Positions 52,340-62,576 of a stretch of 64,000 nt of DNA are shown in pieces. Each line of letters opens with the position of its first letter. Position 1 is the first letter of the stretch. Origin of the DNA: Pontibacter roseus DSM 17521. GTDB taxonomy: Bacteria > Bacteroidota > Bacteroidia > Cytophagales > Hymenobacteraceae. The stretch covers positions 174,206-238,205 of the forward strand of contig NZ_KB890768.1 of assembly GCF_000373265.1 (NCBI RefSeq), written 5' to 3'. The position numbers and the translations under genes were made by a program. The notes beneath the pieces are model-generated. The model had not been told where the DNA came from. It searched no databases and saw nothing but the letters and a program-made list of their open reading frames with translations.

Positions 52340-53236
52340 ATGAAACCAGATTGGCTGGACACCAAAGAATATCCTTTCGAATCCAAGTTCCTGGAGTTAG
52401 AAGCTGGCAAGATGCACTACATTGACGAGGGAGAGGGCCACCCGATTGTGTTTATCCATGGCACGCCCTCTTGGTCGTTCGTGTACCGCAATCTCATAAA
52501 AAAGTTGAGCAAGACGCACAGATGCGTGGCCCTGGACCTGATTGGCTTCGGCCTTTCGGACAAGCCGAAGGACTGGAGCTACAAGCCACGGGCCCATGCG
52601 GCCAACTTTGAGCAGCTCATGGAGCACCTGCAACTGAAGGAGTTCACGCTGGTGGTGCACGACTTCGGTGCTCCCATCGGTCTGGCCTACGCCATAAAGT
52701 ACCCGGAGAATGTGACCAACATCGTCATGCTCAACACCTGGACCTGGTCTTTGTCGAACCACCAGGTTTTCTCAAAAGCGAGCAAATACCTGGTGGGCCC
52801 GCTGGGCAAGTTCCTTCATTCCAAGCTGAACGTCACCACCAACACGCTGGTGCACGAGCTGTTCGGGAACGAGAGCAAGATGCCGGAGAAAATCCAGGAG
52901 CAGTATACCAAGGCCCTTGGCGACCCCGATGAGCCGGTCAAGTCCCTTGCCTGCGCCCGTGAACTGGTGGGCGTGAGCAAATGGTATGACGAACTCTGGA
53001 AGGAGCGCAAGAAAATACAGGACATCCCGACGCTCATCCTCTGGGGTGAGCGCGACAAATTAGTAAAGATAGAGGCGCTCCAGCGCTGGAAGCAGTTCTT
53101 TCACGAGTGCTATGTGCTGCATTTTGAGGACAGCGGCCATTTCCTGATGGAGGAGAACGCTGAGGAGGTCGCCAACTATGTGCACAATTTCATCCGGGAA
53201 GAGGAGAAGAAGAAAGAGAAGGCAGAACACCATTAA
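52340..53236 (+). CDS. Alpha/beta hydrolase (haloalkane-dehalogenase / epoxide-hydrolase-like)
   Basis: This 298-residue hydrolase has HGTPSWSFVYR at residues 40-50 (oxyanion loop), the nucleophile Asp108 in VVHDFGAPIG, an acid near ERDKLV and the catalytic His in DSGHFLMEE near residue 272. The Asp nucleophile and HGxPxxS place it with haloalkane dehalogenases and epoxide hydrolases. However, the residue after the nucleophile is Phe, not the halide-binding Trp, so dehalogenation is doubtful. A short charged C-terminal tail (EEEKKKEKAEHH) follows. It is divergent from the AsnB-like gene and lies upstream of a small unknown gene. Confidence 0.88.
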   Translation: MKPDWLDTKEYPFESKFLELEAGKMHYIDEGEGHPIVFIHGTPSWSFVYRNLIKKLSKTHRCVALDLIGFGLSDKPKDWSYKPRAHAANFEQLMEHLQLKEFTLVVHDFGAPIGLAYAIKYPENVTNIVMLNTWTWSLSNHQVFSKASKYLVGPLGKFLHSKLNVTTNTLVHELFGNESKMPEKIQEQYTKALGDPDEPVKSLACARELVGVSKWYDELWKERKKIQDIPTLILWGERDKLVKIEALQRWKQFFHECYVLHFEDSGHFLMEENAEEVANYVHNFIREEEKKKEKAEHH

Positions 53237-53260
53237 TGAACTATAAACTGAACATTCACT

Positions 53261-53542
53261 ATGAAACCAGATAAAGCATCACAGGAGGCCTTGTTCCGTA
53301 GCCATCAGTCCACCGAGAAAGCAAACCAGGAGCAGCACCAGCTCCACAACCTGGGCAATGCCGCTGGCAAGAGTCATGACATCCAGACTAACTCACCACA
53401 GGCTGAATTGCATGAGTCGCCCCGAAACCTGCTGGAGTCCTGGCATACCCTACGTGAACTCGACGCAGACTTGTCCGAGAAAAAGCCCGAAGACGCCGCA
53501 AAGAAACCTAATGCAGCGGAAGGCAAATCAACTAACAGATAA
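53261..53542 (+). CDS. Small hydrophilic protein of unknown function
   Basis: This 93-residue frame starts 25 bases after the hydrolase and is probably in the same transcript. It is highly polar, rich in Glu, Lys, Gln and Asn, with no membrane segment or Cys. It is predicted to be disordered. No family is recognised. The transcript ends at a strong hairpin 24 bases later. It may be a real short gene but could be spurious. Confidence 0.55.
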   Translation: MKPDKASQEALFRSHQSTEKANQEQHQLHNLGNAAGKSHDIQTNSPQAELHESPRNLLESWHTLRELDADLSEKKPEDAAKKPNAAEGKSTNR

Positions 53543-53565
53543 ATAACCGAAGACACCATATATAA

Positions 53566-53608
53566 AAAACAGCGGGGGCAGCCACCAAGTGGCTGCCCCC
53601 GCTGTTTT
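53566..53608. terminator. 20-bp perfect hairpin between convergent genes
   Basis: AAAACAGCGGGGGCAGCCAC pairs perfectly with its complement across a CAA loop. It ends two bases from the stop codon of the GlcD-type oxidase and serves both strands. Confidence 0.88.
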
Positions 53609-53609
53609 C

Positions 53610-55013
53610 TCAGAAAATCTTGCCCGGGTTGAGAATCCCCCGCGGGTCAAAGAGCTGCTTGATGCCCCGCATCAGGTATAGCTGTACCTCGTTTAAGGCT
53701 ATACCTATGTAAGGACGTTGTACCAACCCAATGCCGTGTTCCCCGGATATAGTACCGCCCAATGACACGCACAGCCGGAATATCTCTTTTATACCTTCGG
53801 GCAGCTTGTTATCCCAGTCATCGTCGGACATGTCGCCTTTCACGATGTTGATGTGGAGGTTGCCATCGCCAGCGTGGCCGTAACAGACCGACTTGAAAGC
53901 GTACCGCTCACCTATCTCCTTCACGCCGCGCAGCAGCACCGGCAACTGGGCGCGCGGCACCACCGTGTCCTCTTCTTTGTAGATGGAATTGCTCTTCACA
54001 GCATGCCCTACGTTCCGGCGCAGGCGCCACAGGTCTTCTTTCTGTTTCTCTGTATCGGCCACCAGTATCTCGCCCACGTCAAAGGTCTCCAGCACTTCGT
54101 ACACCCGCTCCGCGTCTTTGTAGAGCAGGTCCATGTCGTTGCCGTCCAGTTCAATGAGCAGGTGCGCGCGTTCATCCTCGGCCATGACCATACCTAAACC
54201 CAAGTAGCGACTTGTCCACTCAATGGCATCCCGCTCCATGAACTCCAGCGCCGACGGCACTATACCTGCCATAAAGATTCTAGACACAGCCGCGCATGCC
54301 TCCTCCTCTTTTCGGAACGGCACCAGCATGACCAGGTTCTGTGGCGGGTAAGGTATGAGCCTAAATACGATTTTAGTGATGACGCCCAAAGTACCCTCGC
54401 TCCCGATGAGCAGCTGCGTCAGGTTATACCCGGTGGCATTCTTGAGCACGTTGGCCCCTGTCCAGGTTATCTCTCCGGTGGGCAGCACCACCTCCATGTT
54501 GAGCACATAGTCCTTGGTGACGCCATACTTCACTGCCCGTGGTCCGCCCGATGACTCGCTCAGGTTGCCGCCCAGAAAGCAGCTGCCCCGGCTGGAAGGG
54601 TCTGGTGGGTAATACAACCCACGGGCTATCACCGCTTCCTGGAACACCTGCGTAATCACACCGGGCTCAACGGTCGCCTGCAGGTTCTGCTCATCTATCT
54701 GGATGATGGCATTGAGCCGCTCCGTAGACAACACCACGCCACCATGCACCGCCAGCGCACCGCCGCTCAGGCCCGTGCCTGCCCCACGGGGTGTTACCGG
54801 AATGATATTTTCGTGGCACAGCCGCATAATACGACTGATTTCCGCTGCGTTCTTAGGTTTGAGTACCAGTTCCGGCATGTAGCGCAGGTCCTCGGTCTCA
54901 TCGTGGGTATAGTGTTGCATCCCCTCTGCGTCAGTGGGCAGCACCGCGTACTCCTCGCCTATTATGGCGGCAAGGGCTCGGGTGAGTTCGGGGGTAAGTA
55001 TATTAAATTCCAT
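53610..55013 (-). CDS. FAD-linked oxidase, glycolate-oxidase GlcD type
   Basis: This 467-residue flavoenzyme has the PCMH FAD-binding fold: VTPRGAGTGLSGGA, the PPDPSSRGSCFLGGNLSESS segment and GSEGTLGVITKI. The C-terminal cap has the metal-binding CYGHAGDGNLHINIV and ISGEHGIGL found in GlcD and D-lactate dehydrogenases. It probably oxidises a 2-hydroxy acid such as glycolate or D-lactate, at the membrane. GlcE/GlcF partners are not visible nearby, as is common for D-lactate dehydrogenase-like members. Several TATACCT-type words lie in the gene. Confidence 0.92.
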   Translation of the reverse strand: MEFNILTPELTRALAAIIGEEYAVLPTDAEGMQHYTHDETEDLRYMPELVLKPKNAAEISRIMRLCHENIIPVTPRGAGTGLSGGALAVHGGVVLSTERLNAIIQIDEQNLQATVEPGVITQVFQEAVIARGLYYPPDPSSRGSCFLGGNLSESSGGPRAVKYGVTKDYVLNMEVVLPTGEITWTGANVLKNATGYNLTQLLIGSEGTLGVITKIVFRLIPYPPQNLVMLVPFRKEEEACAAVSRIFMAGIVPSALEFMERDAIEWTSRYLGLGMVMAEDERAHLLIELDGNDMDLLYKDAERVYEVLETFDVGEILVADTEKQKEDLWRLRRNVGHAVKSNSIYKEEDTVVPRAQLPVLLRGVKEIGERYAFKSVCYGHAGDGNLHINIVKGDMSDDDWDNKLPEGIKEIFRLCVSLGGTISGEHGIGLVQRPYIGIALNEVQLYLMRGIKQLFDPRGILNPGKIF

Positions 55014-55088
55014 TTTTAAATAGGACGGCTTCTGCTTAATTTAGCCAGCTCTTCTTTTTTGTATCACTTATTGCCAATTTACGCTTTG

Positions 55089-55727
55089 AGAACACTTTAT
55101 ACTACTTCTGCCCTATTTATATTTCTGGTCCTTATCATGGCTTCCTGCCAGTCTTCCAAGCCGACTTTTAGCAAGCGGGGGGAGACCTACAAATCAGCCA
55201 GGGAGATAGCAGAGGAGAAACGACAGGCGCGAAAAGCGGGCAAAATGGCAGCTCGCCGCAGCTCCAAAGGCAAGCCGCTGGCCTCAAAAGACCGCACCAG
55301 CCGTACCAAAGTGACCAATCCACGTCGCCTGGACGAGAACGTGGCCACCGTTATCGAGACCGCCCGCTCCTACACCGGCACTCCCTACCGCTGGGGCGGC
55401 ACCAGCCGCGTAGGCATGGATTGCTCTGGCCTGCTGTGCACCTCCTTCCAAAGCATCAACGTGGCGTTGCCGCGCACTTCGGAGGAGCAGAGCAGGTATG
55501 GCAAAGAGGTGAGACCCAAAGACCTGAAGGAAGGAGACCTGGTGTTTTTTGGTGCAAGCAGGAACAGCCGCGAAATCACGCACGTGGGTATGGTGACGGA
55601 GGTGGTCAATGACAGCGAGGTCAAGTTCATACACGCCTCCACCAGCCTGGGGGTCATCGAGAACAACTTCTTCTCAGAACACTATCAGAAGATTTTCATC
55701 AAGGCCGTCCGTCCGTTTGCAGAATAG
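55089..55727 (+). CDS. NlpC/P60 family lipoprotein peptidase
   Basis: The best start is a TTG at 55089, giving MRTLYTTSALFIFLVLIMASC with a clear lipobox (IMASC, lipidated Cys21). The frame is also open to a TTG at 55059, and the ATG at 55137 would cut the lipoprotein signal. The protein is basic after the signal (residues 25-80) and ends in an NlpC/P60 domain: the catalytic Cys in GMDCSGLLC, His in THVGMVT and the downstream FIHAST. Such enzymes cut peptide cross-links in peptidoglycan. It follows the GlcD gene divergently. Confidence 0.85.
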   Translation, partial: RTLYTTSALFIFLVLIMASCQSSKPTFSKRGETYKSAREIAEEKRQARKAGKMAARRSSKGKPLASKDRTSRTKVTNPRRLDENVATVIETARSYTGTPYRWGGTSRVGMDCSGLLCTSFQSINVALPRTSEEQSRYGKEVRPKDLKEGDLVFFGASRNSREITHVGMVTEVVNDSEVKFIHASTSLGVIENNFFSEHYQKIFIKAVRPFAE

Positions 55728-55848
55728 CTAGCCCTACCTGAATTATGTTAAGACTGACAAGACAAATTTTATACAAAAACAAGACATAAACAACTAGTTA
55801 CTACGTACTTATAAGTGATTATGATTTTTCATCAAACTTATAGGTATT

Positions 55849-58800
55849 ATGAGGACATTTTACACAAGGATACTCCTGTTCCTGCTGTTGCTACTGACTG
55901 GCCAACTGGCGTGGGCGCAGGGAGCTACTACTGCTGCCATGAGCGGTACAGTACGGGACCAGAGTGGCACAGCACTGCCCGGAGCCACCATCATAGCCGT
56001 GCACACTCCTACCAACACGCAGTATGTGGCAGGCACTGATGCGGAGGGCCGCTTCAGCATTCTGAACATGCGTGTGGGCGGCCCCTATACTGTCAGGACT
56101 TCTTATGTGGGTTTTCAGGAGCAGGTGGTGGAGAACATAACACTCAGCCTGGGTCAGACGGCCCGTGTTGACCTTACCATACAGGAAAGCACACAGCAAC
56201 TTGGCGAAGTTCAGATTGTGGGGGAACGGAGCGACGTTTTTAACCAGGACCGCACAGGTGCCGCCACAAACGTTTCTCGAGAGCAGTTGGAGCGGCTGCC
56301 TACGCTCAGCCGAAGCCTACAGGACTTCACTCGCCTTACCCCACAAGCCAGCGGCAACTCCATCGCCGGTTCCAACAACCGCTACAACAACATCACTATA
56401 GATGGAGCCGTGAACAACGACGTGTTCGGCCTCTCAAGCAGCGGCACGCCAGGCGGTGGGGCAGGCACGCAGCCTATTTCATTGGACGCCATCCAGGAGA
56501 TACAGGTAGTAGTGGCGCCGTATGATGTGACCCAAGGCAACTTTACCGGCGGCGGCATCAACGCCGTGACCCGTAGCGGCACCAACGAGTTCTCGGGTTC
56601 AGTGTATGGCTTTGGCCGTACAGAACGGACCATTGGCAAAGCCGTGGAGGGCCCACGTGTGCGGGCCGATGAGTTCAGCAACTACCAGTATGGCGCCCGT
56701 TTGGGTGGCCCCATCATCCAGGACAAGCTTTTCTTCTTCTTTAACTACGATGCCACCCGCATCACGGAGCCGGTACGATTCGCCCCTGGCTCGGCAGAGT
56801 CGCAGATTCCCCTCTCCGCCGCCCAACAGCTATCCGACTTCGTACGGACTACCTACGGCTATGACGTGGGCACCTTCGGAGACTTTGACAGGGAAACCCA
56901 GAGCAACAAGTACTTCGCACGCCTCGACTGGAATATCACCAACGAACACCAGCTCACACTCCGCCATAACATCGTAGACGCCATGCAGGATGAGTTTACC
57001 AGGAACCGAAACTTCGTGCGGCTCGGCAACAACGCCTACGAATTCAACAGCCTCACCCACAGCACCGTGGCGGAACTGAACAGCCGGATAAGCAATGAGA
57101 TGGCAAACAAGCTCATTTTGGGCTACTCCCGCATCCGGGAGAGCCGCAGCACGCCCGGCGCGCTCTTCCCGCAGGTCACCATCTCTGACCCGGTGGGCAC
57201 CCTGGAGTTTGGCTCCCAGCGCTCTTCTACTGCCAACGAGCTGGACCAGGACATTTTTGAGTTTACCAACAACTTCACCTATACCCTAGGATCGCATAAC
57301 CTGACCTTCGGCACGCACAACGAGTTCTTCAAATTCAGGAACCTGTTTATCAATAACCTGAACGGCCGTTGGGACTTCAACTCCCTTGATGACTTCTTCA
57401 ACAACAGACCGAACCGGGTACGCGCTACGTATTCGCTAACCGACGACCCTCGCCCGGCGGCGGAGTTCAATGCCGCCCAGCTGGGCTTCTACGTGCAGGA
57501 CGAGTATAATTTTTCTGAGCAGCTGCGCGTCACGCTGGGGCTGCGGCTCGATATCCCTGCCTTCCCTGACCAGCCGGCCCGCAATACCCAATTGGAGTCT
57601 GACTTTGCCGAAATCCGTTCTGGTTTGCGAACAGACAAGACCCCGGGAGGGCAGCTGCTGTGGGCGCCGCGGCTAGGGTTCAACTACACCCCTACTGATG
57701 ACCGTTCCTTACAAATCAGAGGCGGGTCGGGTATTTTCACAGGTCGGGTTCCGTTTGTATGGCTCTCCAACCAGTTCGTTAACACAGGTACGATATTGGG
57801 AACGGTGGACCAACGCACCCCTCCTACCTTTGTGGCTGACCCCAACGAACAGCGAAATGCGGGCACACCCGTACGGACTGTGGAAGTGAACGTGATTAGC
57901 GAAGATTTCAAGCTGCCGCAGGTATGGCGCAGCAACCTGGCTTTGGACTATACCTTGCCAGGAGAAATAATCGCGACCGTAGAAGGCATCTACTCCAAGA
58001 CGTTGAACGATGTGGTCTACCGGGACCTCAACCTAGCGGCGCCAGAAGGTCAGCTGGTGGGCCCGGACAACCGGAACTTCTTCCCGGCGCAACGCCGCAG
58101 GAACCCCTCTTACACCAACGTGATTCTGCTGGACAACACCGACGAGGGCTACCGTTACAGCATCACGGGCCAGCTCCGCAAGGATTTTGCGAATGGGCTG
58201 AACACGACAGTGGCTTATACCTACGGCAAGTCAGAGGACGTCAACAGCGGGACCAACTCCACCGCCCTCTCCAATTATGAGTTCAACCAGATTGTCAACG
58301 ACCCCAACAACCCGGAGCTGAGCTACTCCCGCTTCGATATCCGCCACCGCATTATTGGCTCAGGCGGCTATACCTTCCGCTATGCCAACAACTTTGCGAC
58401 AGGTATCTCCCTCTTTTACCAAGGGCAATCCGGCGCACCTTTCACATACCTCTATGCGCAGGACCTGAACGGGGATGGCAACTTTGGTAACGACCTGATG
58501 TACGTGCCCCGCAACCAGGGCGAAATCCTGTTGGTGCCCCTGACTGTCGGCACCACCATTATTTCGCCGGAAGAGCAGTGGGCGGCCCTTGATGCCTTCA
58601 TCAGCGACGATGACTATCTGGATGACCGCCGCGGAGACTATGCCGAACGGAACGGTGCACGCATGCCCTGGACGCACCAATGGGATTTACGCTTGTTCCA
58701 GGACTTCTACATCAACGCGGGGGAAGCGCGCCATACCCTACAACTCACGTTCGATGTGTTCAATGTGGGTAATCTCCTGAACAGGGAGTGGGGCCGGCAA

Positions 58801-58965
58801 TACTTCGTGACGAACAGCGCCAATGAAATCGTCCGTTACGCAGGAAGGGACGATTTCACAGGCCAGCCCACCTTCACCTTTAATCCAAACAACAGGGCGT
58901 ATAACATTTCCCCTTTTGATTCCAGGTGGCAAGGCCAGGTCGGCATCCGGTATATCTTTAACTAA
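55849..58965 (+). CDS. TonB-dependent receptor, Oar-like (first of two)
   Basis: This 1038-residue outer-membrane protein has a signal peptide ending AWAQ, an N-terminal carboxypeptidase-regulatory-like domain (SGTVRDQSGTALPGATI), a plug domain (RTGAATNVSREQLERLP, LTPQASGNSIAGSNNRYNNI) and a long beta-barrel ending IRYIFN. No TonB box was picked out by eye. It imports a large or scarce substrate with energy from TonB; the substrate is unknown. Its codon use is like the rest of the window, unlike its neighbour. A 20-bp terminator hairpin follows. Confidence 0.93.
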   Translation: MRTFYTRILLFLLLLLTGQLAWAQGATTAAMSGTVRDQSGTALPGATIIAVHTPTNTQYVAGTDAEGRFSILNMRVGGPYTVRTSYVGFQEQVVENITLSLGQTARVDLTIQESTQQLGEVQIVGERSDVFNQDRTGAATNVSREQLERLPTLSRSLQDFTRLTPQASGNSIAGSNNRYNNITIDGAVNNDVFGLSSSGTPGGGAGTQPISLDAIQEIQVVVAPYDVTQGNFTGGGINAVTRSGTNEFSGSVYGFGRTERTIGKAVEGPRVRADEFSNYQYGARLGGPIIQDKLFFFFNYDATRITEPVRFAPGSAESQIPLSAAQQLSDFVRTTYGYDVGTFGDFDRETQSNKYFARLDWNITNEHQLTLRHNIVDAMQDEFTRNRNFVRLGNNAYEFNSLTHSTVAELNSRISNEMANKLILGYSRIRESRSTPGALFPQVTISDPVGTLEFGSQRSSTANELDQDIFEFTNNFTYTLGSHNLTFGTHNEFFKFRNLFINNLNGRWDFNSLDDFFNNRPNRVRATYSLTDDPRPAAEFNAAQLGFYVQDEYNFSEQLRVTLGLRLDIPAFPDQPARNTQLESDFAEIRSGLRTDKTPGGQLLWAPRLGFNYTPTDDRSLQIRGGSGIFTGRVPFVWLSNQFVNTGTILGTVDQRTPPTFVADPNEQRNAGTPVRTVEVNVISEDFKLPQVWRSNLALDYTLPGEIIATVEGIYSKTLNDVVYRDLNLAAPEGQLVGPDNRNFFPAQRRRNPSYTNVILLDNTDEGYRYSITGQLRKDFANGLNTTVAYTYGKSEDVNSGTNSTALSNYEFNQIVNDPNNPELSYSRFDIRHRIIGSGGYTFRYANNFATGISLFYQGQSGAPFTYLYAQDLNGDGNFGNDLMYVPRNQGEILLVPLTVGTTIISPEEQWAALDAFISDDDYLDDRRGDYAERNGARMPWTHQWDLRLFQDFYINAGEARHTLQLTFDVFNVGNLLNREWGRQYFVTNSANEIVRYAGRDDFTGQPTFTFNPNNRAYNISPFDSRWQGQVGIRYIFN

Positions 58966-58982
58966 GACCCCAATTTTAGTAC

Positions 58983-59022
58983 AAACGGCGAAGGCTGGGC
59001 ATATGCCCAGCCTTCGCCGTTT
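58983..59022 (+). terminator. 20-bp perfect hairpin after the first TonB receptor
   Basis: AAACGGCGAAGGCTGGGCAT is followed directly by its reverse complement, then TTG. It has the shape of an intrinsic terminator with an effective four-base loop. Confidence 0.82.
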
Positions 59023-59128
59023 TGCCTGAAGTTCGAACTTCATTTGGTCCGTAATTTAATAATTCCTAAGCGGCTTTGAAACAAATAACACAGGACATTT
59101 TATTAATAATAAATTAATCTCTAAGTAG

Positions 59129-59158
59129 TTGCAATTCGAGTAATTGAGCCTAATTTTG
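59129..59158 (+). promoter_or_regulatory. Bacteroidetes-type promoter of the second TonB receptor
   Basis: TTG at 59129-59131, exactly 19 bases, then TAATTTTG at 59151-59158 fits the TTTG/TTG-N19-TAnnTTTG consensus. Transcription would start near 59164, giving a leader of about 20 bases. Confidence 0.8.
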
Positions 59159-59184
59159 CGGGCAAAAAATCAATCAATCTTTTT

Positions 59185-62100
59185 ATGAAAAAGTTATTAC
59201 TCTCAACACTCCTCATGTTGCTGTGTATTGCAAGTCTGCATGCACAGGTGACAACGAGTAGCGTTAGTGGATCTGTAAAGGATTCGAATGGTGAGGCACT
59301 AATTGGCGCTACCGTCAGAGCTACCCACCAGCCTTCGGGCACTACTTACGGAGCTGTCACCAACACAGAGGGACGCTTCAACATCGCCAACACCCGTATC
59401 GGTGGGCCTTACACAGTAGAGGTGAGCTACATTGGCTACCAGCCGATGGCTTACAACAACATCACATTGCAGTTGGGCCGTCCTTACGTGCTCGATGCTG
59501 TTCTGTCTGCCGGTGGCACGCAGCTGTCTGAAGTAACCGTTACAGCCGACCAGTCTTCTGTGTTCAACGCACAGAGAACAGGTGCCGCTACCAACGTAAG
59601 CACGGAGCAGATTGCTACATTGCCTACTGTAACACGAAGCCTTACTGACTTCACACGTCTGACACCACAGGCTAATGGCAATGGTTTCGCAGGCCGCGAC
59701 GGTCGCTTCAACAACGTTCAGATTGACGGTGCCAACTTCAATAACGGCTTCGGTCTGAACTCTAACCCACTTCCTGGAGGCCGTTCGCAGCCTATCTCTA
59801 TCGATGCGATTGAGCAGGTGCAGGTAAACATCGCTCCTTTCGACGTTCGTCAAAGCGGTTTTACTGGTGCTGGTATCAACGCCGTTACGCGTAGCGGTAA
59901 CAACGAGTTCTCTGGCTCCGTTTATGGCTTCTACCGCAACCAGGACATGAATGGCCGCAAGGTGAACGACATGAAACTGGACCAAGGCAATGAGACTTCT
60001 AGCCGTACACTCGGTTTCCGTTTGGGTGGTCCAATCATCAAGAACAAACTGTTCTTCTTCGTGAACGCTGAGTCAATTGATGAAAAAGGCACTAACCCGA
60101 ATGCAGTAAACCTTTGGAAAGCATCGACTGACGGTGTAGCTAACCCTGACCAGAACATCGCCAGAACAAGAAGAGCTGACTTGGACGCAGTTCGCAACCA
60201 CCTGATTAATGTTTGGGGCTATGACCCAGGCTCTTACGAGAACTACGCCAACGAAAACGGCACCAAGAGCACCAACTTACTGGCTCGTATTGACTGGAAC
60301 ATCAGCGACAAGCACAAACTGGCTGTTCGCTACAACCAGGTGGTTGGCGAGGCAGGTTCATTGGTAAACGGCAGCTCCGGTCCTAGCCCACGTTCTTCCG
60401 TAAACCGTGTGAGCGACCAGTCTATGGCCTTCTCCAAGACCATGTATGATACGGAGAACATTGTGCGTTCGGCTTCCGCTGAATTAAACAGCACCTTCTC
60501 TTCCCGTCTTTCCAACCAGTTCCTGGCCACCTACAGCCGCATCCAGGACACGCGTACCTCTCCTAGCGAAATCTTCCCAATGGTTGACATCTGGGATGGT
60601 GACAGAAACCGTAACTCAAACTACATGTCGTTTGGTTATGAGCTGTTCACTTTTGGCAACGACGTGCTGAACAATAACTACAGCATCACCAACAACCTGA
60701 CCTACCTGGCTGGTAAACACACCATTACAGGTGGTGCCACTTTTGAATCTCAGAAGTTTGGTAACCAGTACATCCGTATGGGTACTTCTTACTACCGTTA
60801 CGAGTCTGTTGAAGACTTTCTGAAGACTGGTACTCCTAACGAGGTGGCTCCTATCATGTTCGGTCTGACGTACCCTTACGAAGGTCAGGACCCATACGCT
60901 CCAATCGTATTGGGAACAGCCGGTGCCTACATCCAGGACAAGTTTGCCGCTACTGACAGATTGGACCTGACACTGGGTCTGCGTGCAGACATGCCAGTGT
61001 ACATGAACGACCTGACTGCTAACCCTTCTATTGATGAACTTACTCTGAGAACGCCAGAAGGCGGTGAGAGAAAGTACACTACCAGCGAATGGCCAAAGTC
61101 AAGAATCATGTTGGCTCCACGTGTAGGCTTCAACTTTGATGCCCTTGGTGATGGCTCTCTGCAACTGCGTGGTGGTACTGGTCTGTTCAACGGCCGTGTT
61201 CCTTTCGTATGGTTGACAAACATGCCTTCGAACTCTGGTGTAATCCAGAACAACGTAGAGCCAAACAGCTATGCATCAGTAGCCGGTTGGATTGGCGATA
61301 TTCGCTTCAACAAAGACCCTTATTACTGGTTGAACAACACACCTGCCAGCGCGCAGAACGTGTTCATCAAGAACCCAAGAGCAGGTGTTCCTACAAGCTT
61401 CGCTTTGGTTGACAACGAGTTCAAAATGCCTAAGGTATGGAGAACCAGCATCGGCGCTGACTACACCATCCCGGGTACACCGTTGGTAGCTACTGCAGAC
61501 GTAATCTACACGAAAGACGTGAACGCTGCTTACCAGTTTGGTGCCAACAGAAAAGACGCTCCTACAACACTGAACTATGGTGGTGAGGGCGAGAACGACA
61601 GAAGAGAATATTACCCAGAAGGCGCTAACAGTACAAAATACAACGCTGCTGTAAACGCGAACACTGCCGTGGTACTGACAAACACTTCTGCTAAAGGCGA
61701 ATCGCTCAGCAGCACAGTGGGTCTGTCACTTCCTGCCCGCAACGGCCTGTATGGCTCCATCTACTATACCTACACACATGCAACTGAAGTATCTGGTAAC
61801 CCAGGTTCAAACGCTTCTTCTGCCTGGTTGGGTAGCCCATCTGTAAATGGCCCGAACGAGCAGATTCTGTACAAGTCGCAGTATGCTGTTCCTCACAACG
61901 TAGTAGGTAACCTTTCTTACAAAATCAACTACTTCAACCACCTAGCTACCACTGTGTCGTTGTTCTACAACGGCTCGCACCAAGGCCGCTTCTCGTATGT
62001 GTACAACGGTGACATCAACAAAGACGGCATCAACGCTGACCTGTTGTACGTGCCGAACAAGGTGGAAAACCTGAACTTCGCACCTATTATTGACCCTAAA

Positions 62101-62556
62101 ACAGGTGCAACACTATTTACACCTGAGCAGCAGCGTGAGGCGTTCAACACCTTCATCGAGAATGACGACTACCTGAGCACAAGACGTGGCCAGTACGCTG
62201 AGCGTAACGGCTCTCTGATGCCATGGTTGAACCGTTTCGACCTCAAACTGATTCAGGATGTCTACACCAACATTGGTGGCAAGCGCAACACACTGCAGGT
62301 CACTGCTGACGTGATGAATGTAGGTAACCTGATTAACTCTGAGTGGGGTATCTTTACAGGATTCAACAACGCCCAGAGCATCCTGACTACGAACACTAAG
62401 GAAACTCCGATTAGCAATGATGGTGTACCAACGTTCCAGATGAGAACTGTGACTGAAAACGGCCAGACTGTACTTCCAACAACGCCTTTCAGAGACATCA
62501 CAACTCTTTCTACCACTTGGTATGCACAGCTAGGTCTTCGTTACATCTTCAACTAA
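59185..62556 (+). CDS. TonB-dependent receptor, Oar-like (second of two, probably highly expressed)
   Basis: This 1123-residue paralogue of the receptor upstream has a signal peptide (CIASLHA, then QVTTSS), a carboxypeptidase-regulatory-like domain (SGSVKDSNGEALIGATV), a plug (RTGAATNVSTEQIATLPTVT) and a barrel ending LRYIFN. Its N-terminal 250 residues align closely with the first receptor. Codon choice differs sharply: CGT for Arg, many ACT/GTT/GCT and less extreme third-position GC, and only one TATACCT word in 3.4 kb. With the strong promoter, this suggests very high expression. Substrate unknown. A terminator follows. Confidence 0.93.
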   Translation: MKKLLLSTLLMLLCIASLHAQVTTSSVSGSVKDSNGEALIGATVRATHQPSGTTYGAVTNTEGRFNIANTRIGGPYTVEVSYIGYQPMAYNNITLQLGRPYVLDAVLSAGGTQLSEVTVTADQSSVFNAQRTGAATNVSTEQIATLPTVTRSLTDFTRLTPQANGNGFAGRDGRFNNVQIDGANFNNGFGLNSNPLPGGRSQPISIDAIEQVQVNIAPFDVRQSGFTGAGINAVTRSGNNEFSGSVYGFYRNQDMNGRKVNDMKLDQGNETSSRTLGFRLGGPIIKNKLFFFVNAESIDEKGTNPNAVNLWKASTDGVANPDQNIARTRRADLDAVRNHLINVWGYDPGSYENYANENGTKSTNLLARIDWNISDKHKLAVRYNQVVGEAGSLVNGSSGPSPRSSVNRVSDQSMAFSKTMYDTENIVRSASAELNSTFSSRLSNQFLATYSRIQDTRTSPSEIFPMVDIWDGDRNRNSNYMSFGYELFTFGNDVLNNNYSITNNLTYLAGKHTITGGATFESQKFGNQYIRMGTSYYRYESVEDFLKTGTPNEVAPIMFGLTYPYEGQDPYAPIVLGTAGAYIQDKFAATDRLDLTLGLRADMPVYMNDLTANPSIDELTLRTPEGGERKYTTSEWPKSRIMLAPRVGFNFDALGDGSLQLRGGTGLFNGRVPFVWLTNMPSNSGVIQNNVEPNSYASVAGWIGDIRFNKDPYYWLNNTPASAQNVFIKNPRAGVPTSFALVDNEFKMPKVWRTSIGADYTIPGTPLVATADVIYTKDVNAAYQFGANRKDAPTTLNYGGEGENDRREYYPEGANSTKYNAAVNANTAVVLTNTSAKGESLSSTVGLSLPARNGLYGSIYYTYTHATEVSGNPGSNASSAWLGSPSVNGPNEQILYKSQYAVPHNVVGNLSYKINYFNHLATTVSLFYNGSHQGRFSYVYNGDINKDGINADLLYVPNKVENLNFAPIIDPKTGATLFTPEQQREAFNTFIENDDYLSTRRGQYAERNGSLMPWLNRFDLKLIQDVYTNIGGKRNTLQVTADVMNVGNLINSEWGIFTGFNNAQSILTTNTKETPISNDGVPTFQMRTVTENGQTVLPTTPFRDITTLSTTWYAQLGLRYIFN

Positions 62557-62576
62557 GGGTAATAAACCAGAGCAAG

